Shown here piece by piece: positions 46,720 through 58,448 of a stretch of DNA of 64,000 nucleotides (within the stretch, counting starts at the first letter, position 1; each line of letters opens with the position of its first letter). Position numbers and translations under genes: made by a program. The notes beneath the pieces are model-generated. The model was not told the DNA's origin and did no database searches. It saw only the letters and a program-made list of their open reading frames with translations. This DNA comes from Sabellastarte sp. h YS-2021 (taxonomy: Eukaryota; Annelida; Polychaeta; Sabellida; Sabellidae), in the NCBI GenBank assembly GCA_964017235.1, contig OZ024927.1:20913160-20977159 (forward strand). The letters run 5' to 3'.

Positions 46720-47668
46720 ACTACCCTACGGGTCAAAAATTCTGTCCAAATCACTCTATCTCTTACGGTTTCTGAGATATTAAGACTTTTTCGCTTTTCG
46801 CAAAAATTCAAGATGGCCGCCAAAAGTGGCGAAAATTGAAACTTTTCAATTTTGTATAGAATACTTTCCTACTACCCTATGGGTCAAAAATTCTGTCCAA
46901 ATCGCTCTATCTCTTACGGTTTCTGAGATATTAAGATTTTTTCGTTTTTCGCAAAAATTCAAGATGGCCGCCAAAAGTGGCGAAAAATTTCAAAATTGAA
47001 ATTTTTTAATTTTGTACAGAATACTTTTCTACTACCCTGTGAGTCAAAAATTCTGTCCAAATCACTCTATCTGTTACGGTTTCTGAGATATTAAGATTTT
47101 TTCGTTTTTCGCAAAAATTCAAGATGGCCGCCAAAAGTGGCGAAAATTTTTTAAAATTTTGTATAGAATACTTTTCTACTACCCAGTGGGTCAAAAATTC
47201 TGTCGAAATCGCTCTATCTCTTACGGTTTCTGAGATATTAGCAAATTACTCAAAAGTAGTACTGAAAATACACAATGAAGTACCTAAATGGCTATTACTC
47301 ATGTACTGACAAAGCTATCAGTCCCAAATGCAATACCAAGCGAGCTATGGACATAACAATCTTGTATTCAAAATTGTAGTAAAATATCTTTAATTTTTTT
47401 GGCTTAAATGCACGGAAACCAATGGGTACTGAAAATAGCTGTACTTAAGTATTACTCAGTAAGCAAAAGAGGTACAACAGCCAAAAGCAATCCCAAGCAA
47501 GCTACTGACCCAATAAGCCTGCATAACAAATTTGGTGACAATAGCTCTAATACTTTTCCTTTAAATGAGCGGAAACCATGCGTGACGCCGGACATCGGAC
47601 GCCGGACATCGGACGGCCGAAAAAGCAAAAATAATATATCCACCCCCCCAGGGGGGTGGACAAAATAA
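46720..47668 (+). mobile_element. Second family iv-like array and terminal hairpin
   Basis: Four units of about 150 bp (CAAGATGGCCGCCAAAAGTG, CTATCTCTTACGGTTTCTG) are followed by a right unique part (AAAAGCAATCCCAAGCAAGC) and the hairpin TCCACCCCCC with GGGGGGTGGA at 47637-47660. The unit is a different subtype from the adjoining copy. No left end is seen. It ends 47 nt from the donor of exon 6. Confidence 0.7.
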
Positions 47669-47714
47669 ATTGTGTATGCATTAGTAAAGCTGTAGTGTAG
47701 CACTATCTAATTAC

Positions 47715-47922
47715 CCATTACTCTGAGCCTATACTCTTTGATGTGTGACTCCAGGTCCTCAAACTGCCAGTGAGCATAGATTTCCTCATTGGATACTTGA
47801 TACCTCAGGCCCTGTGGATGGTCTCTGAGAAACACCACAGTTGGTGGTGTCTGGTCTATCACATACCCACTAGACTGGCTTTCTGTCTCAAGATTGGCCC
47901 CGTTTTTGGCTTCTACATTAAA
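47715..47922 (-). CDS. Host gene exon 6
   Basis: 208 nt, phase 0 in, phase 1 out. It begins FNVEAKNGA, the closing strand of exon 5's module, then the linker VIDQTPP and the next core WQFEDLESHIKEYRLRV, in which the usual glycine of ESGI is a histidine. Two donors are possible a few bases apart (GTAATG and GTAATT); the second gives the phase needed by exon 7 and is used here. The tandem-core element upstream of the donor on the map ends only about 47 nt away, at 47668. Confidence 0.82.
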
Positions 47923-48440
47923 CTGAAGTACAAATAAAAAGACCAGTTGCAGTAGAGCTTATATTTATAAACTTGCAAATTTTATGTTTAAATGTAGGTT
48001 ATCTTTTGGGATTCATTGATTTCTGGGAGACTCATCTCCTGGGTTGCCAAACTTCTTGAGAAAAGAAAAGAAACTACTCTTGGCCATGCAGGAGTATTGC
48101 TAGATGGCGTTAGCAATGAGGTGACCAAGGTTGTTGTTCAGGCTATTGTTCATTTGTGTCCACCTCTTCAGCTGTAAAATGAGTGGGGTTGGATGCAACA
48201 TAGTACAGCAACATTGTAACTTATAATAGCTGCATTTAATTATAAAATTTACTATTTTATTGTGCTACATTATGTTAGCTTTGTGACTCTTTCTTCTTTT
48301 CTGACTTTCTAAAACTAGTGTTTAGCTCTGCAAAAAACTTTACGTCCCAAAAATCTACGATAAGGTTAGCAAAGCAAGTTATCAAAATTAATAGCAACTA
48401 GAGGATCGCTCGCACAAAAAAAGATAATGTTTTTGCATAG
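47923..48440. other. Intron upstream of exon 6
   Basis: About 500 nt of unique intron without recognised features. Confidence 0.5.
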
Positions 48441-48844
48441 CAAAAACAAAGCGTCCCGAAAAGGATATAAAGGTGAGTGCTAAAGTATTAAGAAAATGCT
48501 CCGTTTCTAGCCTTATACTGTTGTGGCAACCAAAGTTAGCGCAGTCTGCTCTATCTAGCACGGTTTTCAAGATATAAGCATTTTTGTGTTTTGCAATTTT
48601 TGCAAAAAATTCAAAAATTCAAAATGGCCGCTATATTTGGCGAGACAAAAATATTTTGAAAATTGGCATGGCTACTCTGCAGAGATATCCAGCAGGTAAA
48701 AAATTTTGTTGAATTCGCTCCATCTAGCACGGTTTTCGAGATATAAGCATTTTTGTGTTTTGCAAAAACTTTGAAAATTCAAAATCGCCACCATTTTTGG
48801 CGAGACAAAAATTTTTGAAAACAAGACCACTGATGCGGTGTGTA

Positions 48845-50610
48845 TCTCCCGCCGAGCATTAAAGGAGAAGAAATAGCTTTTCCGAGATATTCACAATTTT
48901 TCATTTCGTGTGTGAAAGCTCTTCCAAACGTAGGTGAATGACTTATTTGAGAAAAATTGGCTATCTGCAATACTTTTAAGAGATAATTCGCATTTACTCC
49001 CAAAAGTAGATGCATGAGTTATTTGATAAAAATTGGGTATCCGCAATACTTTTACAGATAATTAGCATTTACTCATTTTGAGTAGGTGAACAATTAGCTA
49101 CAGGTCTGAAACTTCACCAAGTGAAAGCTCTCCCAAAAGTAGGTGAATGAGTTATTTGAGAAAAATTGGCTATCTGGAATACTTTTAAGAGATAATTTGC
49201 ATTTACTCATTTTGAGTAGGTGAGTAATTATCTACGGGTCTGAAACTTCACCATGTGAAAGCTCTCCCAAAAGTAGATGAATGAGTTATTTGAGAGAAAT
49301 TGGCTATCTGCAATACTTCTAGAGATAATTGGCATTTACTCATTTTGAGTAGGTGAATAATTAGCTATGGGTCTGAAACTTCACCAAGTGAAAGCTCTCC
49401 CAAAAGTAGGTGAATGAGTTATTTGAGAAAAATTGGCTATCCGCAATAATTTTAGAGATAATTCGCATTTACTCATTTTGAGTAGGTGAATAATTAGCTA
49501 TGGGTCTGAAACTTCACTAGGGGTGAGACGGGGACAATATTTTGACTCCGGTTAATCCGCGGGAAATAACCGGACCGTAACCGGAGATCGTGAACATCCA
49601 AAAGCTTAATATTAGACCATTTCCTTGCAGTTTGCTTCGTTTTTTAAGGCAAAAATGATCCTTTTGTCAAAAAAAGCAACACAAAATACAGTTAAACTGG
49701 ATACTAGCAAAAAAGAGAGTACTTACCTGCAGACAGGAAATGAACTATGGTTGCTATGGAGATACAGTAAAGTTGATTACGGTAAATCCCCAAACAGGAA
49801 GTCCAGGTACTTAAGGTGTACTGAAGCTGAAGTTGTGATAAAATATGATAGATAATGGAGTTCTAGGGTAAGTAAAACACTTTTTATTGTTATATTTATT
49901 TTATTCAACACAATTTGTACCTTTTCTGTAAAGGAAGTATAGATTTTCGGTTTCCACGAACGTTAAAATATACCCGGTAGTTTCATAGATTGTCACCGTC
50001 TTTCGGTGACCGGGCACCCTGTCACACCCCTAAACTTCACCATGTGAAAGCTCTTCCAAAAGTAGGTGAATTAGTTATTTGAGAAAAATTGGCTATCTGC
50101 AATACTTTTAGAGATAATTAGCATTAACTCATTTTGAGTAGGTGAGTAATTATCTATGGGTCTGAAACTTCACCATGTGAAAGCTCTCCCACAAGTAGAT
50201 GAATGAGTTATTTGATAAAATTTGGGTAGGTGAGTAATTACCTCCGGGTCTGGAACTTCACCAAGTAAAAGCTCTCCCAAAAGTAGATGAATAAGTTATT
50301 TGATAAAAATTGGCTATCTGCAATACTTTTAGAGATAATTTGCATTTACTCATTTTGAGTAGGTGAGTAATTAGCTATGGGTGTAAAACTTCACCATGTG
50401 AAAGCTCTTCCAAAAGTAGGTGAATCATTTATTTGAGAAAAATTGGCTATCTGCAATACTTTTAAGAGATAATTTGCATTTACTCATTTTGAGTAGGTGA
50501 GTAATTATCTACGGGTCTGAAACTTCACCATGTGAAAGCTCTCCCAAAAGTAGATGAATGAATTATTTGAGAAAAATTGGCTATCTGCAATACTTTTAAG
50601 AGATAATTCG
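48845..50610 (+). repeat. Family iii-related array nested in the family vi element
   Basis: It opens with TATCTCCCGCCGAGCATTAA, the same start as family iii, then about ten units of about 137 bp (GTGAAAGCTCTTCCAAAAGT, AATTGGCTATCTGCAATAC). The terminal hairpin is missing; the array passes directly into family vi core at about 50605. A hAT-like element interrupts it. Confidence 0.65.
49518..50032. mobile_element. Non-autonomous hAT-like transposon with 8-bp target duplication
   Basis: A 515-bp element with terminal inverted repeats TAGGGGTGAGAC and, on the complement of the right end, TAGGGGTGTGAC. The 8-bp direct repeat AACTTCAC flanks it exactly (49510-49517 and 50033-50040). The 8-bp duplication and GGGGTG ends are those of hAT elements. 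No transposase frame is present. The empty site can be read from neighbouring array units. Confidence 0.88.
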
Positions 50611-51869
50611 CCATCTACACAGTTTTCAAGATATTAGCATTTTTGTGTTTTGCAATTTTTGCATAAAATTCGAAAATTCAAAATGGGCGCCATTTTTGGT
50701 GAGTTAAAATTTTTTTGAAAATTGGCATGGCTACTCTGTAGGGAAACCCTGCGGATCAAAAATTTCATTGAAAACGCTCTATCTAGCACGGTTTTCGAGA
50801 TATAAGCATTTTTATGTTTTGCAATTTTTGCAAAAAATTCAAAATGGCCGCTATTTTTGGCGAGACAAATTTTTTTGCAAATTGGGATAGCTACTCTGCA
50901 GAGATACCCTGTGGGTCAAAAATTTCGTCGAAATTGCTCTATCTAGTACGGTTTTCGAGATATAAGCATTTTTATGTTTTGCAATTTTTGCAAAAAATTC
51001 GAAAATTCAAAATGGCGGTCATTTTTGGCGAGACAAAAATTTTTTTAAGATTGGGATAGCTACTCTGCAGAGATACTCTGTAGGTCAAAAATTTCGTTAA
51101 AATTACTCTATCTAGCACGGTTTTCGAGATATAAGCATTTATATGTTTTGCAAATTTTGCGAAAAATTCGAAAATTCAAAATGGCCGTCATTTTTGGTGA
51201 GACAAAAATTTTTTCAAGATTGGGATAACTACTCTGCAGAGATACCCTGCAGGTCAAAAATTTCGTCGAAATGGCTCTATCTAGCACGGTTTTCGAGATA
51301 TAAGCATTTTTATGTTTTGCAATTTTTGCGAAAAATTCGAAATTTCAAAATGGCCGTCATTTTTGGCGAGACAAAAATTTTTTCAAGATTGGGATAGCTA
51401 CTCTGCAGAGATACCCTGTGGGTAAAAAATTTTGTCGAAATCGCTCTATCTAGCACGGTTTTGGAGATATAAGCATTTTTGTGTTTTCCTTATTTGGAAA
51501 ATTCATAATGATTAATTAATCATTAATTACTCGGCCATTTCTTAACCAATCAATGCCAAAATCTAATGATTTCCAAATTTTAATAGAATGAATGTATTTG
51601 CCAATTAGTTTCAGGTGAATTGATAAAATCCCTTTCAAGTTATCATCCGGACAAGCTTCCCCATCGAAAAAAAGACATTTTTGGTCATGTGACCTCTCTG
51701 ATTGGCTGAAATGTCACTGCAGCATATTCAAAAAAAATCCCCAAGGCTACTGCATAAACCTGCCAAATTTGAAAAGAATCCGCCAAACGGTTACAGAGTT
51801 ATAAGGAAAACAAAATGCGGAGCCGGTGGAGCCTGAAGGTCTCCCATACACAAACAAGCGTCCCTTGCG

Positions 51870-52186
51870 GGATACTTAAATAGATATGGCACATCTACCT
51901 GAGCTACTACAATACACCATGGATATCTGATGCATTTAGTCTGACTGAGCTCCATGGAGCTCACTGTTGTAATCTTAACCAATCCTATCTCCTAATATCC
52001 CACCATAAAAAGCTTTTGACACTGAGAAGACTCTGATATGCACCTTTACTGGACCAGCTCCATGGCTTGTTGGTGTACTTGCTTGTAAAACAGTAAAATT
52101 TTCTATTTCATCTAAGATAAAAAAGTAGAAGATCTAATGTCTGTTGTGTATCCTTTCTTAAAGAAAATGCAAAGTAGAGTACGATA
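51870..52186. other. Intron sequence without recognised features
   Basis: About 320 nt between the family vi right end and a LINE remnant. The lower part may be the worn 3' untranslated region of that LINE. Confidence 0.4.
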
Positions 52187-52330
52187 AAACCTAGGGTGGG
52201 TAGGTCTTTGGTAAGAGATAAGCTTTCAACTTCTTACAAAAAGGCAGAAGAGATGTGACAGATCGGATGTCATCTGGCAACTCATTCCATACCTTGAGAG
52301 CATCATTGGCTAAACTAAAACCAAACTGCT
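52187..52330 (-). mobile_element. LINE C-terminal fragment, minus strand
   Basis: The minus strand reads ALKVWNELPDDIRSVTSLLPF followed by KKLKAYLLPKTYPP and a stop, matching the last 40 residues of the LINE at 34554. Upstream sequence is lost. It is a truncated, older insertion in the opposite orientation to the main LINE. Confidence 0.75.
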
Positions 52331-52524
52331 AAGATGAACCTAGCTATGATGGTGATCTATCTCCCTGTCAAGTTTGAATTTGATTGGACAAACTGTTTTT
52401 GAGTTAGATTCCGGAAACAAAAAATGTGGACGGACAGACGGATGTCGGACACATCAATCTAATAGGTGCATTGGTTACACGCATCCCACCTAAAAATCTG
52501 TATGTTAATAGTTGTGTATTAATC

Positions 52525-53270
52525 CCCAGTAAACATTTTTAGGTTTTGCAAACATTTGAAAGGAAACGTTTGGCAAAGGTTAAAAATTGATGGGTACGAA
52601 AACCATTTTTAATGTTTTTAAAACATTTTATGAAAACCGTTTATTAAACGTTTAATGATGTTAGAAAAACGTTATAAATGAACATAAGATAATGTCTGAA
52701 TAATAATGGGGTCAGAGGTCAAATTCAATATCTTTGTATGGTTGCTCACTGTTGAAAATATTATTTTCATGTCTAAAATTGTAAAACAGTGGCTTAGAAA
52801 TTGTGCCCCCATTGAATTCATACTTTTAGGGATTGCATGTGGGGAAATTTTTTACATGTTTGAAGGTGAAGGTTTAAAATTATAGGTTTAAAAAACGTTT
52901 TTGATAGAATGTTTATAAAACATTTGACAAGTAGTGTTTTTTAAACATTTTATGTGTACTGTTTATCAAACATTTCATGATGAATGTTTGAAAAACCTTT
53001 CCAGCAAAACCTTAATTTCTTCAGCTATTTTAAAAATGTTTTAAAAATGTTTCCAGTCAAACCTAGCTTCTTGACTTATTTTATAAATGTTTAATAAACG
53101 TTTTCAGTAAAAACATTTTTATAGAGAATGTTTATAAAACGTTTTTTAAACATTACAGCAAAAACGTTTACTTAGAAACGTTTAGAAAACCAAAGATGGG
53201 GTATACTTAGGTTTTAAAAACGTTTTATAAACATTTCAACCATTTAAAAACTTTTCTAATGTTTACTGGG
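52525..53270. mobile_element. Small inverted-repeat element rich in AAACGTTT motifs
   Basis: The ends are CCCAGTAAACATT (52525-52537) and the inverted complement AATGTTTACTGGG (53258-53270). The inside repeats AAACGTTT, AAACATTT and TTTTAAAAACGTT many times in both orientations. It is about 746 bp long with no coding capacity. A target duplication was not clear. Its right end touches the exon 5-derived array. Confidence 0.7.
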
Positions 53271-53284
53271 TCTCCCATGTATCA

Positions 53285-53785
53285 AATCGCTTACCTATAT
53301 AACACCTGCATGCTGAAAGTGTTGTGTATGAACTACCTGATCTTAATTCTTTCACCTATAAAATGACTGCATGTTGAAGGTACTGTGAATGATTTTCTAC
53401 GTGACACCCTTTCACCAATATGAAGTCTGCATACTGAAAGTGGTGAGCACAATCTTCAAGGTATTTAATTCTTTCACGTATTACACTTTTGTGCACTGAA
53501 GGTGTTATGCATGACCTTTCATGTAAAAAATTAATTATCTAACCTTTGTAAAGTGTGCATATTCATGTTATGGTGTATGATCTTCTATGTCTTATTTCTC
53601 TCACCCGTGTAATGCCTGCATATTAAGGATGCTTTGTATGACCATCCATAGATTCTCTTACCTGTATAAAGTCTGCATTCTGAAGGTGTTGTGTATCTTT
53701 TTCCACTCACTAATTCTCCTGCTTGTGTAAAGCTTGCATACTTAGTGTAATGTACAAGATCTACCAGACATATTAATTCTCTCAC
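53285..53785 (-). repeat. Intronic array made of copies of the exon 5 end and its splice donor
   Basis: Eight degenerate units of about 56-66 bp start near 53291, 53351, 53411, 53473, 53539, 53601, 53657 and 53718. The ninth and intact member is exon 5 itself (53782 onward). Each follows the plus-strand pattern TCACCTGTACAAAGTCTGCA then TGAAGGTGTTGTGTATGA. Seven of the eight keep the AC that is the GT of the donor. The unit near 53657 could still encode LQNADFIQ before a GTAAGA donor, close to LQHTDFVQ of exon 5. Confidence 0.85.
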
Positions 53786-54042
53786 CTGTACAAAGTCTGT
53801 ATGTTGAAGGTGTTGTGTATGATCCTCCAGGTATTCTTCATCTCCTCTCATAATGAACTCTTCCCTGTTTTCTCCATTCACAAACAGAGTCACAATGTAC
53901 TCATCTATACCACTCTCTGGGTCATGGAAATCTCCCCAGTTTGAAAAGACACTTGCAGTTTGTGAGGAAAACTCTATGTCTTCAGCAGGATCTTGCCCAT
54001 CATGTACCCAGCCTTGGTCTGGTCTGGTGACATCTACCATTA
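53786..54042 (-). CDS. Host gene exon 5 (most of one FN3-like module in a single exon)
   Basis: 257 nt, phase 1 in, phase 0 out; acceptor TTTTAACAG, donor GTGAGA after CAG. It encodes the linker MVDVTRP, an acidic stretch, the core WGDFHDPESGIDEY and a final segment THQLQ-like (TQHLQHTDFVQ). Most other modules are split in two exons at this core, so this one is a fused layout. The last 50 or so coding bases together with the donor are repeated in degenerate tandem copies throughout the first 500 nt of the following intron (53285-53785). Confidence 0.86.
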
Positions 54043-54157
54043 CTGTTAAAACAATAAGTCTTTTAAAAAAGCAAGAGAAGAAACTGCTTAATGTTAGACC
54101 ATTTTGGGATATCTGAGATACCACTATAAAAGTGACAACTGATACCATGAAAAGTAT

Positions 54158-55770
54158 ATAAAAATAGCCAGCCTCAGCAGGCAAGAACTCCAGCTTGCAG
54201 GTACAACTAAATGGGCAACAACACTGAGACTTAGGAAATATATAAAGAACAACTTCAGTTGTAAGAAGTATACAGAACCCATAAGATGTCCAATATAAGA
54301 ACTTTCATGTTGTTGAAACAGAGGGAAAACTTGCATATTTTATTCCTTAATGATGTGAGTTCAAAACTCAAGGACCAATATATGACGGATATATATATCT
54401 GCTTTAGTATGATGACCCCACTTGACCATGAAGCAGGGATGAAAGGTCAAATTTGAGACATGCAATAGATTCACAGGCCATGATTTCTTACGAGTTGTTT
54501 TCACATCTGGAAGTCCTGGAATTAATAATAGGGGAGATATAAGAGCTTTTTAGTATGATGATTCAAACTGACTTTGAAGCACGGATCAAAGGCCAAACTT
54601 GCTAAAGATTTACAGGCCTTCAGTGACTTCCTGTAGGTTAGTTTCACATTTTCAAATTGTAAGAGCAATAATATTGAGATATAAAACCTTTCTTGTACAA
54701 TGACCCCACTTCACGTTAAAAAAAGATTCACAGGCCCTGAATTCCCTTTTAGTTGTTTTCTCATGCCAAACCCCTAGGCCCAATGATAAAGGAGATATTA
54801 TGCCTTTTTGATATGATGCCTCCCTATTTAACACACAATATATGTTAAATGGCAGCCATTTTGTTTTCAAAACAAGCACAAAACTACTCTCAAGCCTTCC
54901 ATATACATTTTGTGCAAATCTGATGAAGTTGGCTATAATATTTTAAGTTTTAGAACATATTAATGATTTTCTAACAATCCGCAATGGCAGTTTTTCAAAA
55001 TGTAGACAAAATTTTGTAGACATGCTTTCATAGCCATAAACATTGCAAATTTGGTGAAAATATCTTCATAAATGAATGAGATATAAAGGTTTATGTACAA
55101 ATGTGACAAACACACACATGCACATAGGCCCTGGCACACACATGGAAGGCATTTCATAATCTGCACAACTCCCGCCTTTGGCCAGCAGGAGATAAAAATG
55201 CAACTACAGTAACACCAGTTTAATAGTGGCCCGTTTTAAATTAAGAAGTTTGAGACCCAAAAGTATTTAATGCATTGCTATGGCAACAGCAGTTGCATGG
55301 TATCTCCCAAAACCTAATCAGCTCTAGATCCTCGTTGGGTAGCCATATCCTGAAAAATTCGATGAAAATCCATGAATGGGTTTATGCTGTGGAACACCCA
55401 CAAACTTTAAGATCCAAAAATCTTGAAGCGTTGCCATGGCAACAGTTGTTGCCAGATACCCCCAAAACCTAATTGAGTTCTAGTTCCTCTTGAGGTAAAT
55501 AGATCAAGAAAATTTGGTGAAAATCCATGAATCAGTTTATCACCTGTGTTGTCTAGGGCATCACAGATGTCAGTCCCTCTCCCCCAGGTAGTTGTGGATG
55601 CACCTTTATCTTGTCAGTACAGCCATCTTGTACTCTGTGTAGCATTAGCAGGTACCTAAGTTACCCATTTCAATGAGCCAATCTGAACCCTTAAGCTTTG
55701 TTCCCACCACAGCCGCCCGGACGATGCAGGAAACAACTATAACCCCAGCCTTTATGGGCTGGATTTAAAA
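54158..55770 (+). mobile_element. Family ii element with an internal family iii-type end
   Basis: It starts at AAAATAGCCAGCCTCAGCAGG and ends at CCCCAGCCTTTATGGGCTGG then ATTTAAAAA. The core (54380-54900) has AGGCCATGATTTCTTACGAG units. At about 55165-55195 an ACTCCCGCC .. GGAGATAAAAATG structure like a family iii right end interrupts it. The two fragments may be separate insertions of related elements. Confidence 0.6.
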
Positions 55771-55922
55771 ACTTGCCATTTGTGCCATAAACTCAACTAA
55801 TGAGCGAAAATGGGCACTATTGAAAGAAACAGCCTCACATTTCACAGGTCCCGTTACGGACTTAGTATTTTATATACAAATACATTTAAAATCCTCTACC
55901 AAACTTCACACAATCATATTAC

Positions 55923-56107
55923 CTCCATCAGATGACTTCTGAGAAGCCCGTGAGTTGATGGCTTGGTTATAAGCTCTGATGATGTTGTAGTAGGTCTCGC
56001 TGTGATTCAGTGTGATATCTATACAAGCTGAACGTTCATAGTGACTGTATTCCACGAACTCCATCACATCAGTTGTATTATGTGAAGTACCGATTCCCCA
56101 CAGGAAC
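55923..56107 (-). CDS. Host gene exon 4 (second half of an FN3-like module)
   Basis: 185 nt, phase 2 in, phase 1 out; acceptor AATCCTAG, donor GTAATA. It continues exon 3 with FLWGIGTSHNTTDV, a cysteine strand (SACIDITLNHSETYY) and the closing IIRAYNQA strand. Two N-glycosylation sequons (NTT and NHS) are visible. The upstream intron carries a relic exon and a small inverted-repeat element. Confidence 0.86.
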
Positions 56108-56845
56108 CTAGGATTGAATATAAAGATATGAACAAACACCATCACAATTGCCAAATTCTTGGAAGTTACTATTTTTGTATCCACAAAATGGATCAGCCAC
56201 AGATAAAAATATTTCTCTGTTAAACTGAACTTAAATTTTCTTCTTCAGCTAACATTCTCCTCCTTCCAGTGCATTAAAGGATTTTCATCAATTTTGCGCC
56301 ATACAAATATGTATCTGTTACTTACTTACTCTTATTGATACAGACCCAGAGGAATATGTACATAATTGGCACAAGAGATATCTTATAATAGTGTCTCACC
56401 AAAATAGCTCCAAAGCAGACATAAGTGAAAAAATACTTTGTCTTGTGAATTTGCTACAATGAAAACGTGACAACTTTAGGTGGTCAGGACCCAGCTAATA
56501 TTATACCTAGCTTGGGCTCTGAAAACTTCACAGCACACAGAACACACAAATATAGCGGACCAACTTATTTTAGCATATGAATGTACAAGTCCAATGAAAT
56601 AGAGCTCAGAGAAATATTCACAGGTGGAATGTTTTTCTAAATGTGAAAATGGGTGAAAATCCTGCAAAGATTATCCAGTACTCAATAAATACTGGAGAAA
56701 CTCAACACAAACCAATTAAACACCCTTTACATGGATCCTTAATTAAGTTGCTTAAAATATGTTCCAGTTAATTTTCACCTTTAGAAATACATACATTTTT
56801 AACAAGAACAATCACTTGATTTGTATCTCCACAATTCTTACAATT
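56108..56845. other. Intron downstream of the relic exon
   Basis: About 740 nt of unique intron without repeats that I could recognise. Confidence 0.5.
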
Positions 56846-56945
56846 TTCTTGCATTTCTGCCCCACCCTCAGCATCAGACCATGTATAAAACTGAACACAG
56901 TTTCTACTGTACTTGCACTTTGTCTCTTCTACATGCAGTTCCATG
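56846..56945 (-). pseudogene. Relic copy of exon 3
   Basis: On the minus strand this segment reads RNCVQFYTWSDAEGG, against RMCVQWYDWFDAESG of exon 3. The surrounding sequence has diverged and no clear acceptor was found. It lies between exons 3 and 4, the place expected if a two-exon module had been duplicated and one copy then lost. It is unlikely to be used. Confidence 0.5.
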
Positions 56946-57327
56946 TCACTTTAGCATTTGATTTCTTCAAAGTTTCATAATTGTGTGTTTCACTGCATAC
57001 ACATTTAATCAGCATCAGGCTAATATAATCCGACTGCTCACTATACCACTTAACTAGCAAATTCTTCTGGGCAAATTCTTGTAAAACAAGTTCTTAACTG
57101 GAATACAGTCGAAACTGAAGAAAACAATAGTGTTAATTTAAGACTTCAATAATTTTATTTTTATTGCTGCAATTTGTGAAATTTTGTGCAATTCCAATTT
57201 TTGATGATTCCCAATGAAGCCAAAAGTTTAAAACTACTTCCACTGGCCTTTTTGCTGATTAGTTATTCTTTCTACATGATTTTGATAAGGTACCACATAG
57301 AGACAGAGACCTAATCTTTCTATTATA
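56946..57327. other. Intron sequence without recognised features
   Basis: About 380 nt of AT-rich intron between the relic exon and a small inverted-repeat element. Confidence 0.45.
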
Positions 57328-57997
57328 GGGGTGTTCCACTGGGGCTGTCTTGTCGGCAACTAAGGATTTTTCAAGGGTCGGGAGCAATGTTTACAGAGTC
57401 AATTAGGGTTGATTTTAATTTCCTGGCTTGTCATGGTGGGTCTGCAAAATATGAAACATGTTTGATATTTCACCCACCATCCACGACTCTTGATCCCGAC
57501 CATGGCTCTGCCCACCATGAAAGCGGATTGCCTAGTCACTGAGAAATAAAATAATTTTCCCTCAAACTTGCTGGCTCTTGGAAATTGTGCTGCACTGTTT
57601 CAGATATCTATGGGCCAGTGTTGGTTCTTACATGTGTGTTGCCTTGGGTCTCCTCAGTGGATGCCCAGGTGGATCATTAAGAGCAGTCCACAGTCTGGTT
57701 GTGTTGAGGCCGGAGGAAGTGGCAGCTCCTTTCTACCTTGTATATACTGCGATTGGTACCATCAGCAAATAGTTTCGGTAAACTTCTCCAGTCTTGTTGA
57801 TTATTTTGTCACTTTAACTTGTTGCAATGACCTATGACTTGTCTGTTGTACCTCTATGGCCTGTCCTCATAGCTTTACATCTGGTCCTTCAGAGAAAAAG
57901 GCCAACCTCAAGTCCGGTTGGGATCTAGGTTCTGGATTTTTGTTCCGATCCCCAACTCATAGGGTTGTTCGTAGGGTCAGCTCCAGTGGAACACCCC
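57328..57997. mobile_element. Small inverted-repeat element of unknown family
   Basis: The ends GGGGTGTTCCACTGGGGCTG (57328-57347) and, on the complement, GGGGTGTTCCACTGGAGCTG (57978-57997) match at 19 of 20 positions. The inside is about 630 bp, richer in GC than the intron. Short open frames in it show no family features. Flanking target repeats were not resolved. Confidence 0.65.
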
Positions 57998-58270
57998 AAC
58001 CCTTATATTTTGTTTATCAAAACTGGGAGAGATACCTTCCTCATGCCAGGCTCAATTTAAGGTTACTTAAACTAACTCCAAGATTAACTAATATAACTGT
58101 CATGTTAATCTATACTTATATCATGTCCTTCCACAAATATTGGCAACATCTGTAATTCTTGAATACATATTACATTTATTTACCAGTTTGCAAATAAGGG
58201 TTTGGTGAATACAAATACATGAGGTTCACTTTCATCATGTACAGGTAATATTCCTTAATATAATTCTCAC

Positions 58271-58448
58271 CTTTTTATCCCACTCTCTGCATCAAACCAG
58301 TCATACCACTGAACACACATCCTGTCACTCTCTGACTGGTAATCTAGATCTACCTGAGATATATCTCCATCTAGTACAGATCCAGTTACAGGAGGAGTGG
58401 GGTCCATCATGAGGGGCTGATGAGCATGTCCAGCAGTCAACATTTCAA
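58271..58448 (-). CDS. Host gene exon 3 (first half of an FN3-like module)
   Basis: 178 nt, phase 1 in, phase 2 out; acceptor TTTTCACAG, donor GTGAGA. It encodes the end of the linker (MMDPTPPVTGSV) and the strand C(V)QWYDWFDAESGIK that defines the module core. Only about 400 nt separate it from exon 2. A decayed copy of the cysteine and tryptophan region of this exon lies in the next intron near 56850-56945. Confidence 0.86.

Larger units (their letters stand above)
48440..51870 (+). mobile_element. Tandem-core element, family vi, with nested insertions
   Basis: It starts near AACAAAGCGTCCCGAAAAGG (48447) and ends near AACAAGCGTCCCTTGCGGGA (about 51850). Core units of about 160 bp (GCACGGTTTTCGAGATATAA, AAAATGGCCG) occupy 48540-48830 and 50610-51490. 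A family iii-related array and a hAT-like element lie in the middle. The inverted repeats of the ends are weaker than in families i-v, so the end assignment is tentative. Confidence 0.5.

Noticed and set aside
57568-58155. Plus-strand frames of 64-99 residues
   Set aside because: They lie in or next to a small inverted-repeat element, show no domain and no splice context.
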